From Gemmatimonadota bacterium (GTDB taxonomy: Bacteria > Gemmatimonadota > Gemmatimonadetes > Gemmatimonadales > GWC2-71-9), in contig QHUB01000024.1 of the NCBI GenBank assembly GCA_003221035.1, positions 1 to 59,041 of the forward strand: DNA of 59,041 bases, in the 5' to 3' direction. The number at the start of each line of letters is the position of its first letter. Within the stretch, counting starts at the first letter, position 1. Shown piece by piece: positions 43,359 through 52,800 of the stretch. The notes under the pieces were generated by a model, which was given only the letters and a program-made list of their open reading frames with translations, was not told the origin of the DNA and did no database searches. Both the position numbers and the translations under genes were made by a program.

Positions 43359-46190
43359 ATGCCGCCGCGCCCTGCGCCCAAGATTCCCGCCACCTCAGCC
43401 GGAAAGCAGAACGTCTTTCTGGTGGACGGCTACGCACTCATCTATCGGGCGTTTTTCGCCATGATCGCGCGGCCGCTGACCACCAAGAGCGGCGAAAACA
43501 CGTCGGCGGTGTGGGGCATTACGAACTTCCTGCTGCGGCTGTACGAGAACTACCATCCGGAATACGTCGGTTGGGTCCATGACCGCGGCGTCTCGTTCCG
43601 CCAGGAACAGTACCCCGAGTACAAAGCCACGCGTGAGAAACTCGGAGAGGAACTGCAGCAGGACTTCGACCGCTCGCTCGAGCGTGTCTGCCAGATCCTC
43701 GATGCGTTTCACATTCCGGTCATCGCCCTCACCGGCTACGAGGCCGACGACGTCGTGGCGACGCTGGCGCAGCGCGTGGCAGGCAGCGGCCTGCAGGCCG
43801 TCATCGTCTCGGGCGACAAGGACTTCTATCAGCTGATCGGAGAAGGGGTCGCGCTGCTCAATCCCGGACGCGGCGGGCAGGCGGCCGTCGAAGAGCAGTG
43901 GGTCGATCAATCGAACGCGAGCGAGCGCCTCGGCGTGCCGCCCCACCGCGTCGTCGATTATCTCGCCCTGGTCGGCGACAGCTCCGACAACATTCCGGGC
44001 GTCAAGGGAATCGGTGACAAGACGGCGGTGCAGCTGCTCGAGACCTACGGCGATCTCGACACGATTCTCGCGAAAGCGGCGGAGATTGCGGGCAAGCGCC
44101 CGCGTGAGGCGTTGTTGGCGCAGGCCGATAACGCCCGTCTCTCGCGACAGCTGGTGACCCTCCGGCGCGACGTGCCCGTCGAGCTCGATCTCGAGCAGCT
44201 GCGCGTCCGCGCACCGGACACCGACGCGCTCGCAGCGCTGTTCACGGAGCTCGAGTTCCGCACGCTGATCCCGAAACTCGACACGCTGACGTCGGTCGGC
44301 GCCTCCGCCCCCGCCACCGAACGAGGCAAGGAAACGGTGCCGGCGCCCGCCGCCCCGCGCGTGCCGCTGCTCGCCGATCCGCAGATCGTCGAGGATCCTG
44401 CCGGCATTCCTGCCATGATCGACGAGCTCCGGGCGGCGCGGCTCGTCGCGCTGCGAGCCGAGCCCGGGCTCGCGGGGCTGTCATTCGCCGTCGCTCCGGG
44501 GCGCTCCTGGTACCTCCCGCTCGGCCACGAGCCGCGCGAGGGTGAATTCGACGCCACGCCTCGGCGCAACCTGCCCGCGCTGACGAGCGAGGCGCTCGCA
44601 CCGGTCCGCGCCGTGCTCGCCGATCCCGGAGTGCCCAAGGCGGGACACGACATCAAGGTTGCCTGGGTGGCGCTCGCGCGCGCCGGCATTCCATTCGCCG
44701 GCGCGGCGTACGACTCGATGGTCGCGAGCTTCGTGCTCGATCCGGGCAGCCGCTCGCACGCGATCAACGATCTGGCACGAGAGCACCTGTCGGTCGAGTT
44801 GCCCACGACCGCGCAGCTCTTGGGAAAAGGGAAGGGCCCGGGAGGCACGGAGCGCACGTTTGCGCAGGTCCCGCCCGCGGAGGCAGCCCGCGTCTCCGCA
44901 GCCCAGGCGGAGATGGTGCTGCGCTTGGAAGCGGCGTTCCGCGCGGACATCGAGGCGCACCAGCTCGTGCGCCTGCTCGACGAAATCGAGATCCCGCTCA
45001 TTCCCGTGCTCGTCGATATGGAAGCGACCGGCATTCTCGTGGATCGTGCGCTGCTGGGCGAGCTGTCACGCGGGTTCAACAAGGAGCTCACGCAACTCGA
45101 GCTCGACATCTATCGCGCGGCGGGCACCGAGTTCAACATCGGCTCGACGCCGCAGCTGCGGACCGTCCTGTTCGAGCGGCTCAAATTGCCGATTCTGAAG
45201 CGCACGAAAACGGGTCCGTCGACCGACGTGGAAGTGCTCGAGCAGCTGGCCACCATGGGTCACGAAGTGCCGCGCCTCATGATGGAGTACCGTGAGCTTT
45301 CGAAGCTCAAGTCGACTTATGTCGACGCGCTGCCGGGCTACATCAGTGCGGTGGATGGGCGCGTCCACACCAGCTTCAATCAGACGGGTGCGGCGACGGG
45401 ACGGCTGTCGTCATCCGACCCCAACCTGCAGAACATCCCCATCCGCACCAGGCGGGGCGGGGGAATCCGCCGCGCCTTCGTCGCGCCGCCAGGACGGATG
45501 CTGCTCACGGCTGACTACTCCCAGATCGAGCTGCGGCTCCTTGCGCATTTCTCGGAAGACCCGTCGTTCGTCGCGGCGTTTCAGCGCGGTGGCGACATCC
45601 ATCGCCAGACGGCGGCGGTGATTTTCGGGGTGCCCGAAGAGAACGTCACCGGCGAGATGCGTGGGCGGGCCAAGACGATCAACTTCGCGACGATTTACGG
45701 CCAGGGCGCGCTGGCGCTGTCGCGACAGCTGGGCATCACCCTGGAAGAAGCGAAGGCGTTCATCAAACAGTACTTCGAGCGCTTCGCCGGCGTACGCGCG
45801 TGGCTCGACCGCACCATCGAGGAAGCCAAACACAAAGGCTTTGTGGAGACGCTGTTCGGTCGGCGCCGCTACATCCCCGAGCTCCGGGACCGCAACTTCA
45901 GTATTCGCGCGTTCGGCGAGCGCACCGCCACCAATTCCCCCCTGCAGGGATCAGCGGCCGACTTGATCAAGATTGCGATGATTCGGATCCATGCCGCGCT
46001 CCGAGAGGCCCAACTCGAGGCCAAAATGCTGCTCCAGGTTCACGACGAGCTGGTCTTTGAAGCGCCGGAACATGAACCGGCTGCTGCCGGAGCCCTTGTA
46101 AAACGCGAGATGGAGGGGGTAGCCAATTTGCGGGTGCCATTGCTGGTAACTGTCGGTAGTGGAAGGAATTGGATCGACGCCAAGGGTTAA
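43359..46190 (+). CDS. polA: DNA polymerase I
   Basis: A 943-residue PolA. The 5'-3' exonuclease domain (about 18-290) has FLVDGYALIYRAFFA, TGYEADDVVATLA and VSGDKDFYQL. The middle 3'-5' exonuclease-like region (about 345-540) lacks the expected acidic residues: the Asp of D-x-E is Arg in ALRAEPG, and later Asp positions are Ala and Gln, so proofreading is probably lost. The polymerase domain is complete: LTADYSQIELRLLA (about 718), RAKTINFATIYGQG and QVHDELVFEAP (about 892). It fills gaps and removes RNA primers. Confidence 0.97.
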   Translation: MPPRPAPKIPATSAGKQNVFLVDGYALIYRAFFAMIARPLTTKSGENTSAVWGITNFLLRLYENYHPEYVGWVHDRGVSFRQEQYPEYKATREKLGEELQQDFDRSLERVCQILDAFHIPVIALTGYEADDVVATLAQRVAGSGLQAVIVSGDKDFYQLIGEGVALLNPGRGGQAAVEEQWVDQSNASERLGVPPHRVVDYLALVGDSSDNIPGVKGIGDKTAVQLLETYGDLDTILAKAAEIAGKRPREALLAQADNARLSRQLVTLRRDVPVELDLEQLRVRAPDTDALAALFTELEFRTLIPKLDTLTSVGASAPATERGKETVPAPAAPRVPLLADPQIVEDPAGIPAMIDELRAARLVALRAEPGLAGLSFAVAPGRSWYLPLGHEPREGEFDATPRRNLPALTSEALAPVRAVLADPGVPKAGHDIKVAWVALARAGIPFAGAAYDSMVASFVLDPGSRSHAINDLAREHLSVELPTTAQLLGKGKGPGGTERTFAQVPPAEAARVSAAQAEMVLRLEAAFRADIEAHQLVRLLDEIEIPLIPVLVDMEATGILVDRALLGELSRGFNKELTQLELDIYRAAGTEFNIGSTPQLRTVLFERLKLPILKRTKTGPSTDVEVLEQLATMGHEVPRLMMEYRELSKLKSTYVDALPGYISAVDGRVHTSFNQTGAATGRLSSSDPNLQNIPIRTRRGGGIRRAFVAPPGRMLLTADYSQIELRLLAHFSEDPSFVAAFQRGGDIHRQTAAVIFGVPEENVTGEMRGRAKTINFATIYGQGALALSRQLGITLEEAKAFIKQYFERFAGVRAWLDRTIEEAKHKGFVETLFGRRRYIPELRDRNFSIRAFGERTATNSPLQGSAADLIKIAMIRIHAALREAQLEAKMLLQVHDELVFEAPEHEPAAAGALVKREMEGVANLRVPLLVTVGSGRNWIDAKG

Positions 46191-46200
46191 GCATGCCTCT

Positions 46201-46229
46201 TGCAGGAACGGGCCGCAGTACCCACAATA
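46201..46229 (+). promoter_or_regulatory. candidate promoter of pilin gene
   Basis: TTGCAG (46201-46206) and CACAAT (46224-46229) are 17 bases apart, about 60 bases before the pilin GTG. No -24/-12 sigma-54 pattern is visible. A GGAGGG ribosome binding site is at 46275-46280. Confidence 0.4.
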
Positions 46230-46287
46230 GGGGCGTCGATTCCGCGTTTTTCGGGTCGATGCCCTTTTGCGCCCGGAGGGTAACGAC

Positions 46288-46665
46288 GTGAAGGCACGGG
46301 GTTTTACACTGATCGAGCTACTGATCGTGGTGGTGATCATCGGGATTCTGGCCGCGTTTGCCATCCCGAAGTTCGCCAACACGAAGCAGAAGGCCTATGT
46401 CGCCGCGATGAAATCCGACCTCAAGAACCTTGCGACGGCGGAGGAGGCCTTCTTCTATGACAGCACTTTCTATGCGACCAGCCTGGCGGCGTTGAACAAC
46501 TTCAACTCCTCCACCGGCGTGACGCTCACCATTGTGACGGCGACGCCCGGCGGCTGGTCCGCGCGGGCGATTCATTCTCAGACCACGCGGCAGTGCGTGC
46601 TATTTCAGGGGAATGCGCCGGCTTTGGCTCCGGCCACGGTCGAGGGCAAGATCACCTGCACCTAG
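46288..46665 (+). CDS. type IV pilin-like protein
   Basis: The GTG at 46288, 7 bases after GGAGGG, gives 125 residues beginning MKARGFTLIELLIVVV. The prepilin peptidase site is G|FTLIE, with Glu at +5, then the 20-residue hydrophobic helix. Two Cys residues near the C-terminus (QC, TC) could form the usual pilin disulfide loop. It is a major pilin or pseudopilin (type II secretion or pilus); no assembly genes are in the window. Confidence 0.9.
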   Translation: MKARGFTLIELLIVVVIIGILAAFAIPKFANTKQKAYVAAMKSDLKNLATAEEAFFYDSTFYATSLAALNNFNSSTGVTLTIVTATPGGWSARAIHSQTTRQCVLFQGNAPALAPATVEGKITCT

Positions 46666-46703
46666 AGCCGCCCTATAAGGAATTCGAACGCCGCCGGGAG
46701 GGG

Positions 46704-46940
46704 ATGCGTTTCGCCCTGAACGGCGGCGTTTGGCTTCATCGCCACAAGATCCGAGGTGAACCGATGGTCCACCTCGTGAGCTCAGATAAGGAAAGGCTGC
46801 TCGCGCTGGGACGCGTCCTGGGTTTTCAGCCCCGCTGGCTTCAATACAAGCCACTCAAGGACCCCGATACCGGCGTGCGCGTGGAAGCGTGGCATTGGGA
46901 CGTCGTGGGCGAGAAGCTCAAGCTGCTGGACGCTACGTAG
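46704..46940 (+). CDS. small DUF4031-like protein, 78 residues
   Basis: The ATG at 46704 follows GGGAGGGG closely. The protein has MVHLVSSDKERLLALGRVLG and RWLQYKP, then WHWDVVGEKLKLL. This resembles DUF4031 proteins, whose function is unknown. The frame extends 37 codons upstream into the pilin gene, but the ATG is more likely. Its last 8 bases overlap the 3' end of the MMPL gene on the other strand. Confidence 0.55.
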   Translation: MRFALNGGVWLHRHKIRGEPMVHLVSSDKERLLALGRVLGFQPRWLQYKPLKDPDTGVRVEAWHWDVVGEKLKLLDAT

Positions 46941-49209
46941 CCTCTTCGACGTCCGTATCGCGCCGCGGCGCGCGCACACCCGGCCACCAGTTCCACCGCC
47001 CGGCGATGTGCATGATCGCCGGCACGAGCACCATGCGGATCAGTGTCGCATCGAGCAATACCGCCATCGCGAGCCCGAATCCGATGAACTGCACCGCGAG
47101 CACGCGCGTAAATGCGAAATTCCCGAACACGATGATCATGATCAGCGCGGCGAACGTGATCGTGGACGCGGTCGCGGACAGGCCTTCCATGGTTGCGTGA
47201 TCGTTGCGCCCCGTCTTGTCGAAGACCTCCTTCACGCGCGTGAGCAGAAACACTTCATAGTCCATCGACAGCCCGAAGACGGTCGCGAACACGAGCACCG
47301 GCACGACGACGAAGATCGCTTCGGTCGGTCCCTGGAGTCCGAACAGGCTCGAGCCATAGCCGTGTTGAAACACGAGGACGGTGATACCGAAGGCGGCGCT
47401 CACCGACACACAGTTGAGCACCACCGCCTTGAGCGGCACGAGCACGGAGCGAAACGCGATCAGCAGCATGATCGCCGTGACGCCGAGAATCATCGCGACG
47501 ATTCCCGGAAAGCGGGACAACAGGTTCTCCTGCAAATCGAGACTCGACGCCGCAAAGCCCCCCACGACGATTTCGGCACCCCGTAACCGCGTGCTGCGCG
47601 CGATGGTGCTGCGGACCTGACGGGCGAGATCCATCATCCCCGTCAGCGATACGGAATCCACCGCGATGACGTCCATGAGCGTCGTACGCTGGTCCCTGCT
47701 GAGATATGCATTGAAGAACTCCGGATAGCGGTCGCGCACCGAGTCCGGATCGTCGTAGAACATCGCGAGCTGGAGCGTGGACAGGCCCGGCCGCAGCGTG
47801 GCCACACCGCGGACTTCGCGCACGCGGGGATCCTTGGCGACCGAGTCGCTGAGCGCCTTCAGTCCTCCCAGCCGGCGTCCCGACAGCACGGATTCGCCGG
47901 CCGGCAGCTGCACCACCATGCGCAGCGGCTGGATCACGCCGCTGGCACCCATCTCGCGCAACGCCTCGAGCGCTTGACCGGATTCGGTTTCCGGTGGAAA
48001 CCAGTTGCGCACCGGTAATCCGATTTTGATTTGCGTGAGGGGAAAGGTGAGGAGGGCCGCGACGAGACCGCCGCCCAGAATCGCGCGCCAGGGATGGTGG
48101 CCGAGCGAGCGCGCCCAGCGCTCCCACCCCTGGGGCGTGTGAATCCAGGCGAGCATCCGCGCGAGCCATTTCGGACGGTCGATGTCGCGCCCGAGGAACG
48201 CGAGCAATCCAGGCAAGAATGTCGTCGCGAGCAGGACGGCCACCCCGACGACTATGAGTCCGCCAAGGCCGACCGAGCGCGTCTCGGTCAGGGGGGTGAG
48301 GATCAGGGCGGCGAATCCGACCACCACCGTCAGGCCCGACGTCACGATGGCCGATCCAGCGGTCTGAATGGTGCGGATCGCGGCATCGCCGGGGGACAGA
48401 CCGCGATTCAACTCCTCGCGAAAACGCGTGACGATGAGCAGGGAGTAATCGATACCGACGCCGAGGCCCACCATGGTCGTGATGTTGAGTACGAACACCG
48501 ACATCGACTGGAATTGGGCCGCGACCGCGACGATGCCGAGCGCAATCGTGATCGCGAGGATGCCGACGATGATCGGTAACGTGGCCGCGACGAGCGCCCC
48601 GAAGGCGAGCACGAGCACCAACAGCGTCAGTGGCAAGGCGCGCTCCTCGCCGCGGCGCGTATCCTCCGCGCTGATCGTCCGGACGTCGTAGTCCAGCGCG
48701 GGATTGCCCGTCACCTTGACGTCGAAGCCGTCGGCGCGTGGCAGCTTGTGCAGCGTACTCTGGACCGTCTCGCGCAGCTCCGGCACGACCGTCCGGCTCA
48801 CGTCGCTGTAGCTCGCGGGCGACAGGGCCGCAATGAGAAACGTGGTGCGGCGATCGGGGGTCGCGAACGTGGATTCGCCGATGCTCCGGACGGATACAAC
48901 CTGGCTGATGTAAGTCTGCCGCTCGAGCGCGGCGGAAATCGAATCGAGAACAGTGACAAAACGGGGGTTGCTGTAACGGACGGGGCCGTGTACGACGATC
49001 GCGACATAATCGGCGATGGGGTTCGGAAATGCATCGCGAATGAGCTGCGTCGCGCGCGCCGATTCGCTGCGCTCGAAGTTCATGCCGCGCACGGCGAGCA
49101 CGCGCTGCACATGCGCGGCCTTGGGTACGAACAGCAGCGCGAGAATCGCCCACGCGCCGATGACCCAGGCGCGCCAGCGGACGATCTGCCTCGCGGGTAA
49201 CGCGATCAC
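46933..49209 (-). CDS. MMPL/RND-superfamily transporter
   Basis: A 758-residue protein with the duplicated MMPL layout: one helix, an extracytoplasmic loop of about 160 residues, five or six helices, then the same again. Hallmarks are GLGVGIDYSLLIVTRFREE in the first half and GLSMDYEVFLLTRVKE in the second, each with the Asp-Tyr pair used for proton coupling. Such proteins export lipids or hopanoids; the cargo is unknown. A 93-base gap separates it from the divergent metalloprotease gene. Confidence 0.9.
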   Translation of the reverse strand: MIALPARQIVRWRAWVIGAWAILALLFVPKAAHVQRVLAVRGMNFERSESARATQLIRDAFPNPIADYVAIVVHGPVRYSNPRFVTVLDSISAALERQTYISQVVSVRSIGESTFATPDRRTTFLIAALSPASYSDVSRTVVPELRETVQSTLHKLPRADGFDVKVTGNPALDYDVRTISAEDTRRGEERALPLTLLVLVLAFGALVAATLPIIVGILAITIALGIVAVAAQFQSMSVFVLNITTMVGLGVGIDYSLLIVTRFREELNRGLSPGDAAIRTIQTAGSAIVTSGLTVVVGFAALILTPLTETRSVGLGGLIVVGVAVLLATTFLPGLLAFLGRDIDRPKWLARMLAWIHTPQGWERWARSLGHHPWRAILGGGLVAALLTFPLTQIKIGLPVRNWFPPETESGQALEALREMGASGVIQPLRMVVQLPAGESVLSGRRLGGLKALSDSVAKDPRVREVRGVATLRPGLSTLQLAMFYDDPDSVRDRYPEFFNAYLSRDQRTTLMDVIAVDSVSLTGMMDLARQVRSTIARSTRLRGAEIVVGGFAASSLDLQENLLSRFPGIVAMILGVTAIMLLIAFRSVLVPLKAVVLNCVSVSAAFGITVLVFQHGYGSSLFGLQGPTEAIFVVVPVLVFATVFGLSMDYEVFLLTRVKEVFDKTGRNDHATMEGLSATASTITFAALIMIIVFGNFAFTRVLAVQFIGFGLAMAVLLDATLIRMVLVPAIMHIAGRWNWWPGVRAPRRDTDVEEAT

Positions 49210-49302
49210 GTATCACGGTCCAAGCACATGCGGGCCACAATCATAGAGATGTGCGAATTGCAAAGCTAGCGTCGCGGTATGTGATCTCCGCATATTGCGC
49301 GC

Positions 49303-50130
49303 ATGGTGGAACGTCGCCTCACCGGAATGATCGCCGCAGCCGCGGTCCTCATCGTCCTGTTCGTCTTCTGGGATCTGCTCCGGCCTGCGCCCCAACCCGT
49401 CGCGGCGGAGTCCGATGAGCCGGTGCGCATCGCCGAGCCGGCACCGGCGCCGCCGGATGCCGTTCCGCCTCAAGCGCCCGCAACCTCGACGACCACAACG
49501 CAAGGGAATGCCGTCCCGCTCGACCCCGGCGGCCGCGAGCCCTCGTACTTCGAGCTCATGGCCCGCTCCGAGACGCGGCGCCGCATTCGCTCGAGCGGCA
49601 CGACGACCTATTTGGGCGAGATGATCGATGCCAGCGGCGATTCGATGCTGCGCCGCTGGGAAAACCGGCAGACGACGCCGATTCGCGTGTATTTCGCACC
49701 CACCCACGCCGCAAACTTCCAGCCGGCGTTTGTCGACGCGATCAAGTCGGCATTCGACCTGTGGAGCAGCGCCGGCGTTCCGGTCCGCTTCAACTTCGAT
49801 GCCGACTCAACCAACGCCGAAGTCACCGTAAAGTGGCGCATTCAGTTCGAGATCGAGCGCACCGGCCAGACCGACGTCACCTGGGACGAGAACGGCAACA
49901 TTCAGTCGGCGGTCGTCACCCTGGCGACCTTCGATCCCAAGGGCCGGCCGATGGATGCGGATGACATTCGGGTTGTGTCCACGCACGAGGTCGGTCACGT
50001 TCTCGGGCTCGACCACTCGAAGGACTCGGCGGACATCATGTTCCCAACCGCCAAGGTCCGGGATTTGTCGGATCGTGACGTCCGGACGGTGTTGCTGCTG
50101 TATCAACTGATACCGGGGAGCCTGCGCTGA
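49303..50130 (+). CDS. matrixin-type metalloprotease
   Basis: A 275-residue protein with an N-terminal membrane anchor (MIAAAAVLIVLFVFWDLL), a Pro/Ala/Thr-rich spacer and a catalytic domain with STHEVGHVLGLDHS (HExxHxxGxxH zinc site near residue 228) followed by a met-turn in IMFPTAK. The fold is metzincin-type (M10-like). The active site faces outward. The substrate is unknown. Confidence 0.9.
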   Translation: MVERRLTGMIAAAAVLIVLFVFWDLLRPAPQPVAAESDEPVRIAEPAPAPPDAVPPQAPATSTTTTQGNAVPLDPGGREPSYFELMARSETRRRIRSSGTTTYLGEMIDASGDSMLRRWENRQTTPIRVYFAPTHAANFQPAFVDAIKSAFDLWSSAGVPVRFNFDADSTNAEVTVKWRIQFEIERTGQTDVTWDENGNIQSAVVTLATFDPKGRPMDADDIRVVSTHEVGHVLGLDHSKDSADIMFPTAKVRDLSDRDVRTVLLLYQLIPGSLR

Positions 50131-50204
50131 GTCCACGCAGTATCACGTCCTTCCTCAATCACGTCGCTCCACCATCATCGCTGGCGCAGGTCCTCGATAC
50201 GCGC

Positions 50205-51221
50205 GTGCGCGAAGCCGAGCTGATAGAGACGCTGCCGGAAGGCGCCGTGCGGTGTTTTGCCTGCGGTCACCGCTGCCTCGTGAAGCCAGGACGCCGCGGC
50301 ATCTGCAAGGTCCGCTTCAATAAGGAAGGGAAGCTGTTCTCGCCGGCGGGCTACGTCGCGGCGCTGCAGTGCGACCCCACCGAGAAGAAGCCGTTCTTTC
50401 ACGCACTCCCCGGCTCCGACACGCTCACCTTCGGCATGCTCGGCTGCGACTTTCACTGCGGCTACTGTCAGAACTGGCTGACGTCGCAAGCGCTGCGTGA
50501 CGACTCGGCCGGCGTCATGCCGAATGACGTGACGCCTGATGCGCTCGTCGCGCTCGCGCAACGCCAAGGCGCGCGCATGGTGGGCTCCTCCTATAACGAG
50601 CCGCTGATTACCGCGGAATGGGCGGTGGACGTGTTCAAGGTGGCCCGCCGCGCCGGACTCAAGACCGCGTTCATCTCGAACGGCAATGCCACGCCCGAAG
50701 TCCTCGACTACATCCGACCCTGGACCGACTGCTACAAGATCGACCTCAAGGCGATGGACGATCGACGCTATCGCGAGCTCGGCGGAGTCCTGCAGCACGT
50801 GATCGACGCGATCCGCATGGTCCACGAACGAGGCTTCTGGCTCGAGATTGTGACGCTGATCGTGCCGGGCTTCAACGATGACGAGACCCAATTGAGCCGG
50901 GCGGCTGAGCTGATCGCGGGGGTGTCGCCGGAGATCCCCTGGCACGTGACGGCGTTCCACAAGGACTACAAGATGACCGATCCCGACAACACGCCGGCGG
51001 CCACGCTGCTGCGCGCCTGCGAGATCGGCGCCCGGGCCGGGCTCGAGTTCATCTATGCCGGCAACCTTCCGGGTCGGGTTGGCCGCTGGGAGCACACCTA
51101 TTGCCCCGACTGCGGGGACCTGCTCATCGAGCGCTACGGCTACGTGATCAAGCGGCAGCGTGTCGGAGCCGACGGGCGTTGTCCCTCCTGTAGCCGGCGG
51201 ATTCCAGGAGTCTGGTCGTAA
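50205..51221 (+). CDS. amrS: AmmeMemoRadiSam-system radical SAM enzyme
   Basis: A 338-residue radical SAM protein. After a Cys-rich start (CFACGHRCLV), the SAM cluster motif is GCDFHCGYCQNW (C-x3-C-x2-C near residue 80), followed by SYNEPLI, FISNGN and KIDLKAM. A C-terminal CPDCGDLL...CPSC adds a possible zinc site. AmrS is the radical SAM member of the AMMECR1/MEMO1-linked system; AMMECR1 and MEMO1 genes are not in this window. Similar sequence extends upstream of the GTG in frame, so the true start may be earlier. Confidence 0.88.
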   Translation: MREAELIETLPEGAVRCFACGHRCLVKPGRRGICKVRFNKEGKLFSPAGYVAALQCDPTEKKPFFHALPGSDTLTFGMLGCDFHCGYCQNWLTSQALRDDSAGVMPNDVTPDALVALAQRQGARMVGSSYNEPLITAEWAVDVFKVARRAGLKTAFISNGNATPEVLDYIRPWTDCYKIDLKAMDDRRYRELGGVLQHVIDAIRMVHERGFWLEIVTLIVPGFNDDETQLSRAAELIAGVSPEIPWHVTAFHKDYKMTDPDNTPAATLLRACEIGARAGLEFIYAGNLPGRVGRWEHTYCPDCGDLLIERYGYVIKRQRVGADGRCPSCSRRIPGVWS

Positions 51222-51226
51222 ACGTC

Positions 51227-52426
51227 TTGGTCTGGTTGCTCGTCCTGCTGTGCTCGCGGCACACCGGATGCGGAATGCGAGATGCGGGTTGTGCCGGCGC
51301 CCAGACGCGCATCGCGCATCCCGCATCTCGCAGCTCGTTGGATTCGATCTTCGATCCGATCGTGGAAACCGGAATCCGAGGCGGCGTCTACCCCGGCGCG
51401 GCCCTCGTCGTCGGCCGGCACGACACGATCCTGTTCGCCAAGGGCTACGGACACCTCACCTGGAACTCCGGCAGTGCCGCAGTCACCGTCGATAGCACGC
51501 TCTGGGACCTGGCATCGCTGACAAAGGTGGTGGCTACGACGCCGGCGATGATGCTGCTCGTCGAGCAGGGCAAGGTGGCCCTCGATTCGCCCGTCGTTCA
51601 CTACCTCCCTGAGTTCAACAGCCCCGGTACCGCGGCAATCACGGTGCGGCATCTCCTGACGCACACCTCCGGCTTGCGCGCGACACTGCCGCTGCGCGAG
51701 GCGGCGGACAGCGCCGCCGCGTTGCTCATGGTGCTGACGACGGTCCCGATCGCGCCACCCGGAAAACAGATGGTGTACTCGGATCTCAACGCAATTCTGT
51801 TGGGCGAGATCATCCGCCGGGTGAGCGGTTCACCCCTCGATGTGTTCGCGACTCGCGCGATCTACACGCCTCTCGGCCTCGAGGAGGATCTGCTCTTTCG
51901 TCCGCCCAGACGACTGGAAAAACGGGCCGCTCCTACGGGACTCTGGCGCGGGCACCCCATCGCCGGCGTCGTGAACGACCCGAGCGCGGGTATGCTCGGG
52001 GGCGTGTCAGGCAATGCGGGACTCTTTGCGACGGCGCGCGGCGTCGCGCGATTCGCGCAGTTCATGCTCAACGACGGTGCATTGCCCGGTCATTCCCGGC
52101 TCGTGAAGCACGAGACCGTGCAGCTGTTCACGCAGATTGCCGTCCCCGCGCGCCGCGGCGTCAGCGCGCGCACGCTGGGATGGGAAGCGTTACCGACGGG
52201 GGAGGAGACCTCGAGCGCGGGGACGCTGTTCGGTCCGCGCAGCTATGGGCACACCGGCTGGACCGGCACCTCTCTGTGGATCGATCCGGATCGTGACGTG
52301 TTCGTGCTGCTGCTGACCAATCGCGCATTCGATCCCCGCACGGGGAAGTCGTTCACCAAACTCAAAGAGGTTCGCGGGCGCGCGGCCGATGCCGCCGCGC
52401 GCGCCATCGATGGCTCCGCCCACTGA
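51227..52426 (+). CDS. secreted serine beta-lactamase-family hydrolase
   Basis: A 399-residue class C-like penicillin-binding-fold protein. The TTG start gives a short signal (WLLVLLCSRH); an ATG at 51275 is another option. Catalytic set: SLTK (S-x-x-K, about residue 97), YSDLN (Y-x-N-like, about 183) and HTGWTG (about 341). Members include esterases and D-aminopeptidases; true beta-lactamase activity is not implied. A 13-bp inverted repeat (51276-51332) lies in its first 35 codons. Confidence 0.85.
   Translation: MVWLLVLLCSRHTGCGMRDAGCAGAQTRIAHPASRSSLDSIFDPIVETGIRGGVYPGAALVVGRHDTILFAKGYGHLTWNSGSAAVTVDSTLWDLASLTKVVATTPAMMLLVEQGKVALDSPVVHYLPEFNSPGTAAITVRHLLTHTSGLRATLPLREAADSAAALLMVLTTVPIAPPGKQMVYSDLNAILLGEIIRRVSGSPLDVFATRAIYTPLGLEEDLLFRPPRRLEKRAAPTGLWRGHPIAGVVNDPSAGMLGGVSGNAGLFATARGVARFAQFMLNDGALPGHSRLVKHETVQLFTQIAVPARRGVSARTLGWEALPTGEETSSAGTLFGPRSYGHTGWTGTSLWIDPDRDVFVLLLTNRAFDPRTGKSFTKLKEVRGRAADAAARAIDGSAH
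51276..51332. repeat. perfect 13-bp inverted repeat
   Basis: TGCGAGATGCGGG (51276-51288) and its exact complement at 51320-51332 are separated by 31 bases, inside the start of the serine hydrolase gene. Related GCATC units lie between the arms. Confidence 0.75.
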
Positions 52427-52778
52427 TCCCACGCTGATCTATGACGGGGAGTGTGGAATCTGCCGGCAGGCCGTCGCGCTCCTCGAGCGCTGGGACCGGG
52501 AACACGTCCTGCGGTTCGTACCGTTCCAGGACGCGGCTCGAGTCGCGCGCTTCGGGATCGCATTGCCGGCGCTCGCCGCCGCGATGCATCTGATTTTGCC
52601 CGACGGTCGCGTCTACGCGGGCGCGGATGCGGTGCCCGAGCTGCTCCGGCTGTTTCCGGGCAAACGCTGGCTCGCACCGCTATTTCGCGTCCCGGGGGTC
52701 TTACGACTCGCCCGCCGGATCTACGCCTGGATCGCGTTGCGGCGCCGCTGTCTGGTGCGGGGTATTCCAGGTCGCTAG
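52410..52778 (+). CDS. DCC-family thiol-disulfide oxidoreductase (DUF393)
   Basis: A 122-residue protein starting at the ATG inside the previous gene's end. It has the DUF393 signature LIYDGECGICRQAV, with C-x2-C as the redox-like pair, then ALLERWDREHVLRFVPFQD and a C-terminal helix. Function of the family is predicted as thioredoxin-like and is not proven. It overlaps the hydrolase gene by 17 bases. Confidence 0.85.
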   Translation: MAPPTDPTLIYDGECGICRQAVALLERWDREHVLRFVPFQDAARVARFGIALPALAAAMHLILPDGRVYAGADAVPELLRLFPGKRWLAPLFRVPGVLRLARRIYAWIALRRRCLVRGIPGR

Positions 52779-52800
52779 GTTCGCTGGAGGAGATACTGCG

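Noticed and set aside
47255-49240. 661-residue ORF in another frame over the MMPL gene
   Set aside because: Arg/Ala/Pro-rich composition typical of an out-of-frame reading; the 758-residue MMPL frame has hydrophobic helices and conserved motifs.
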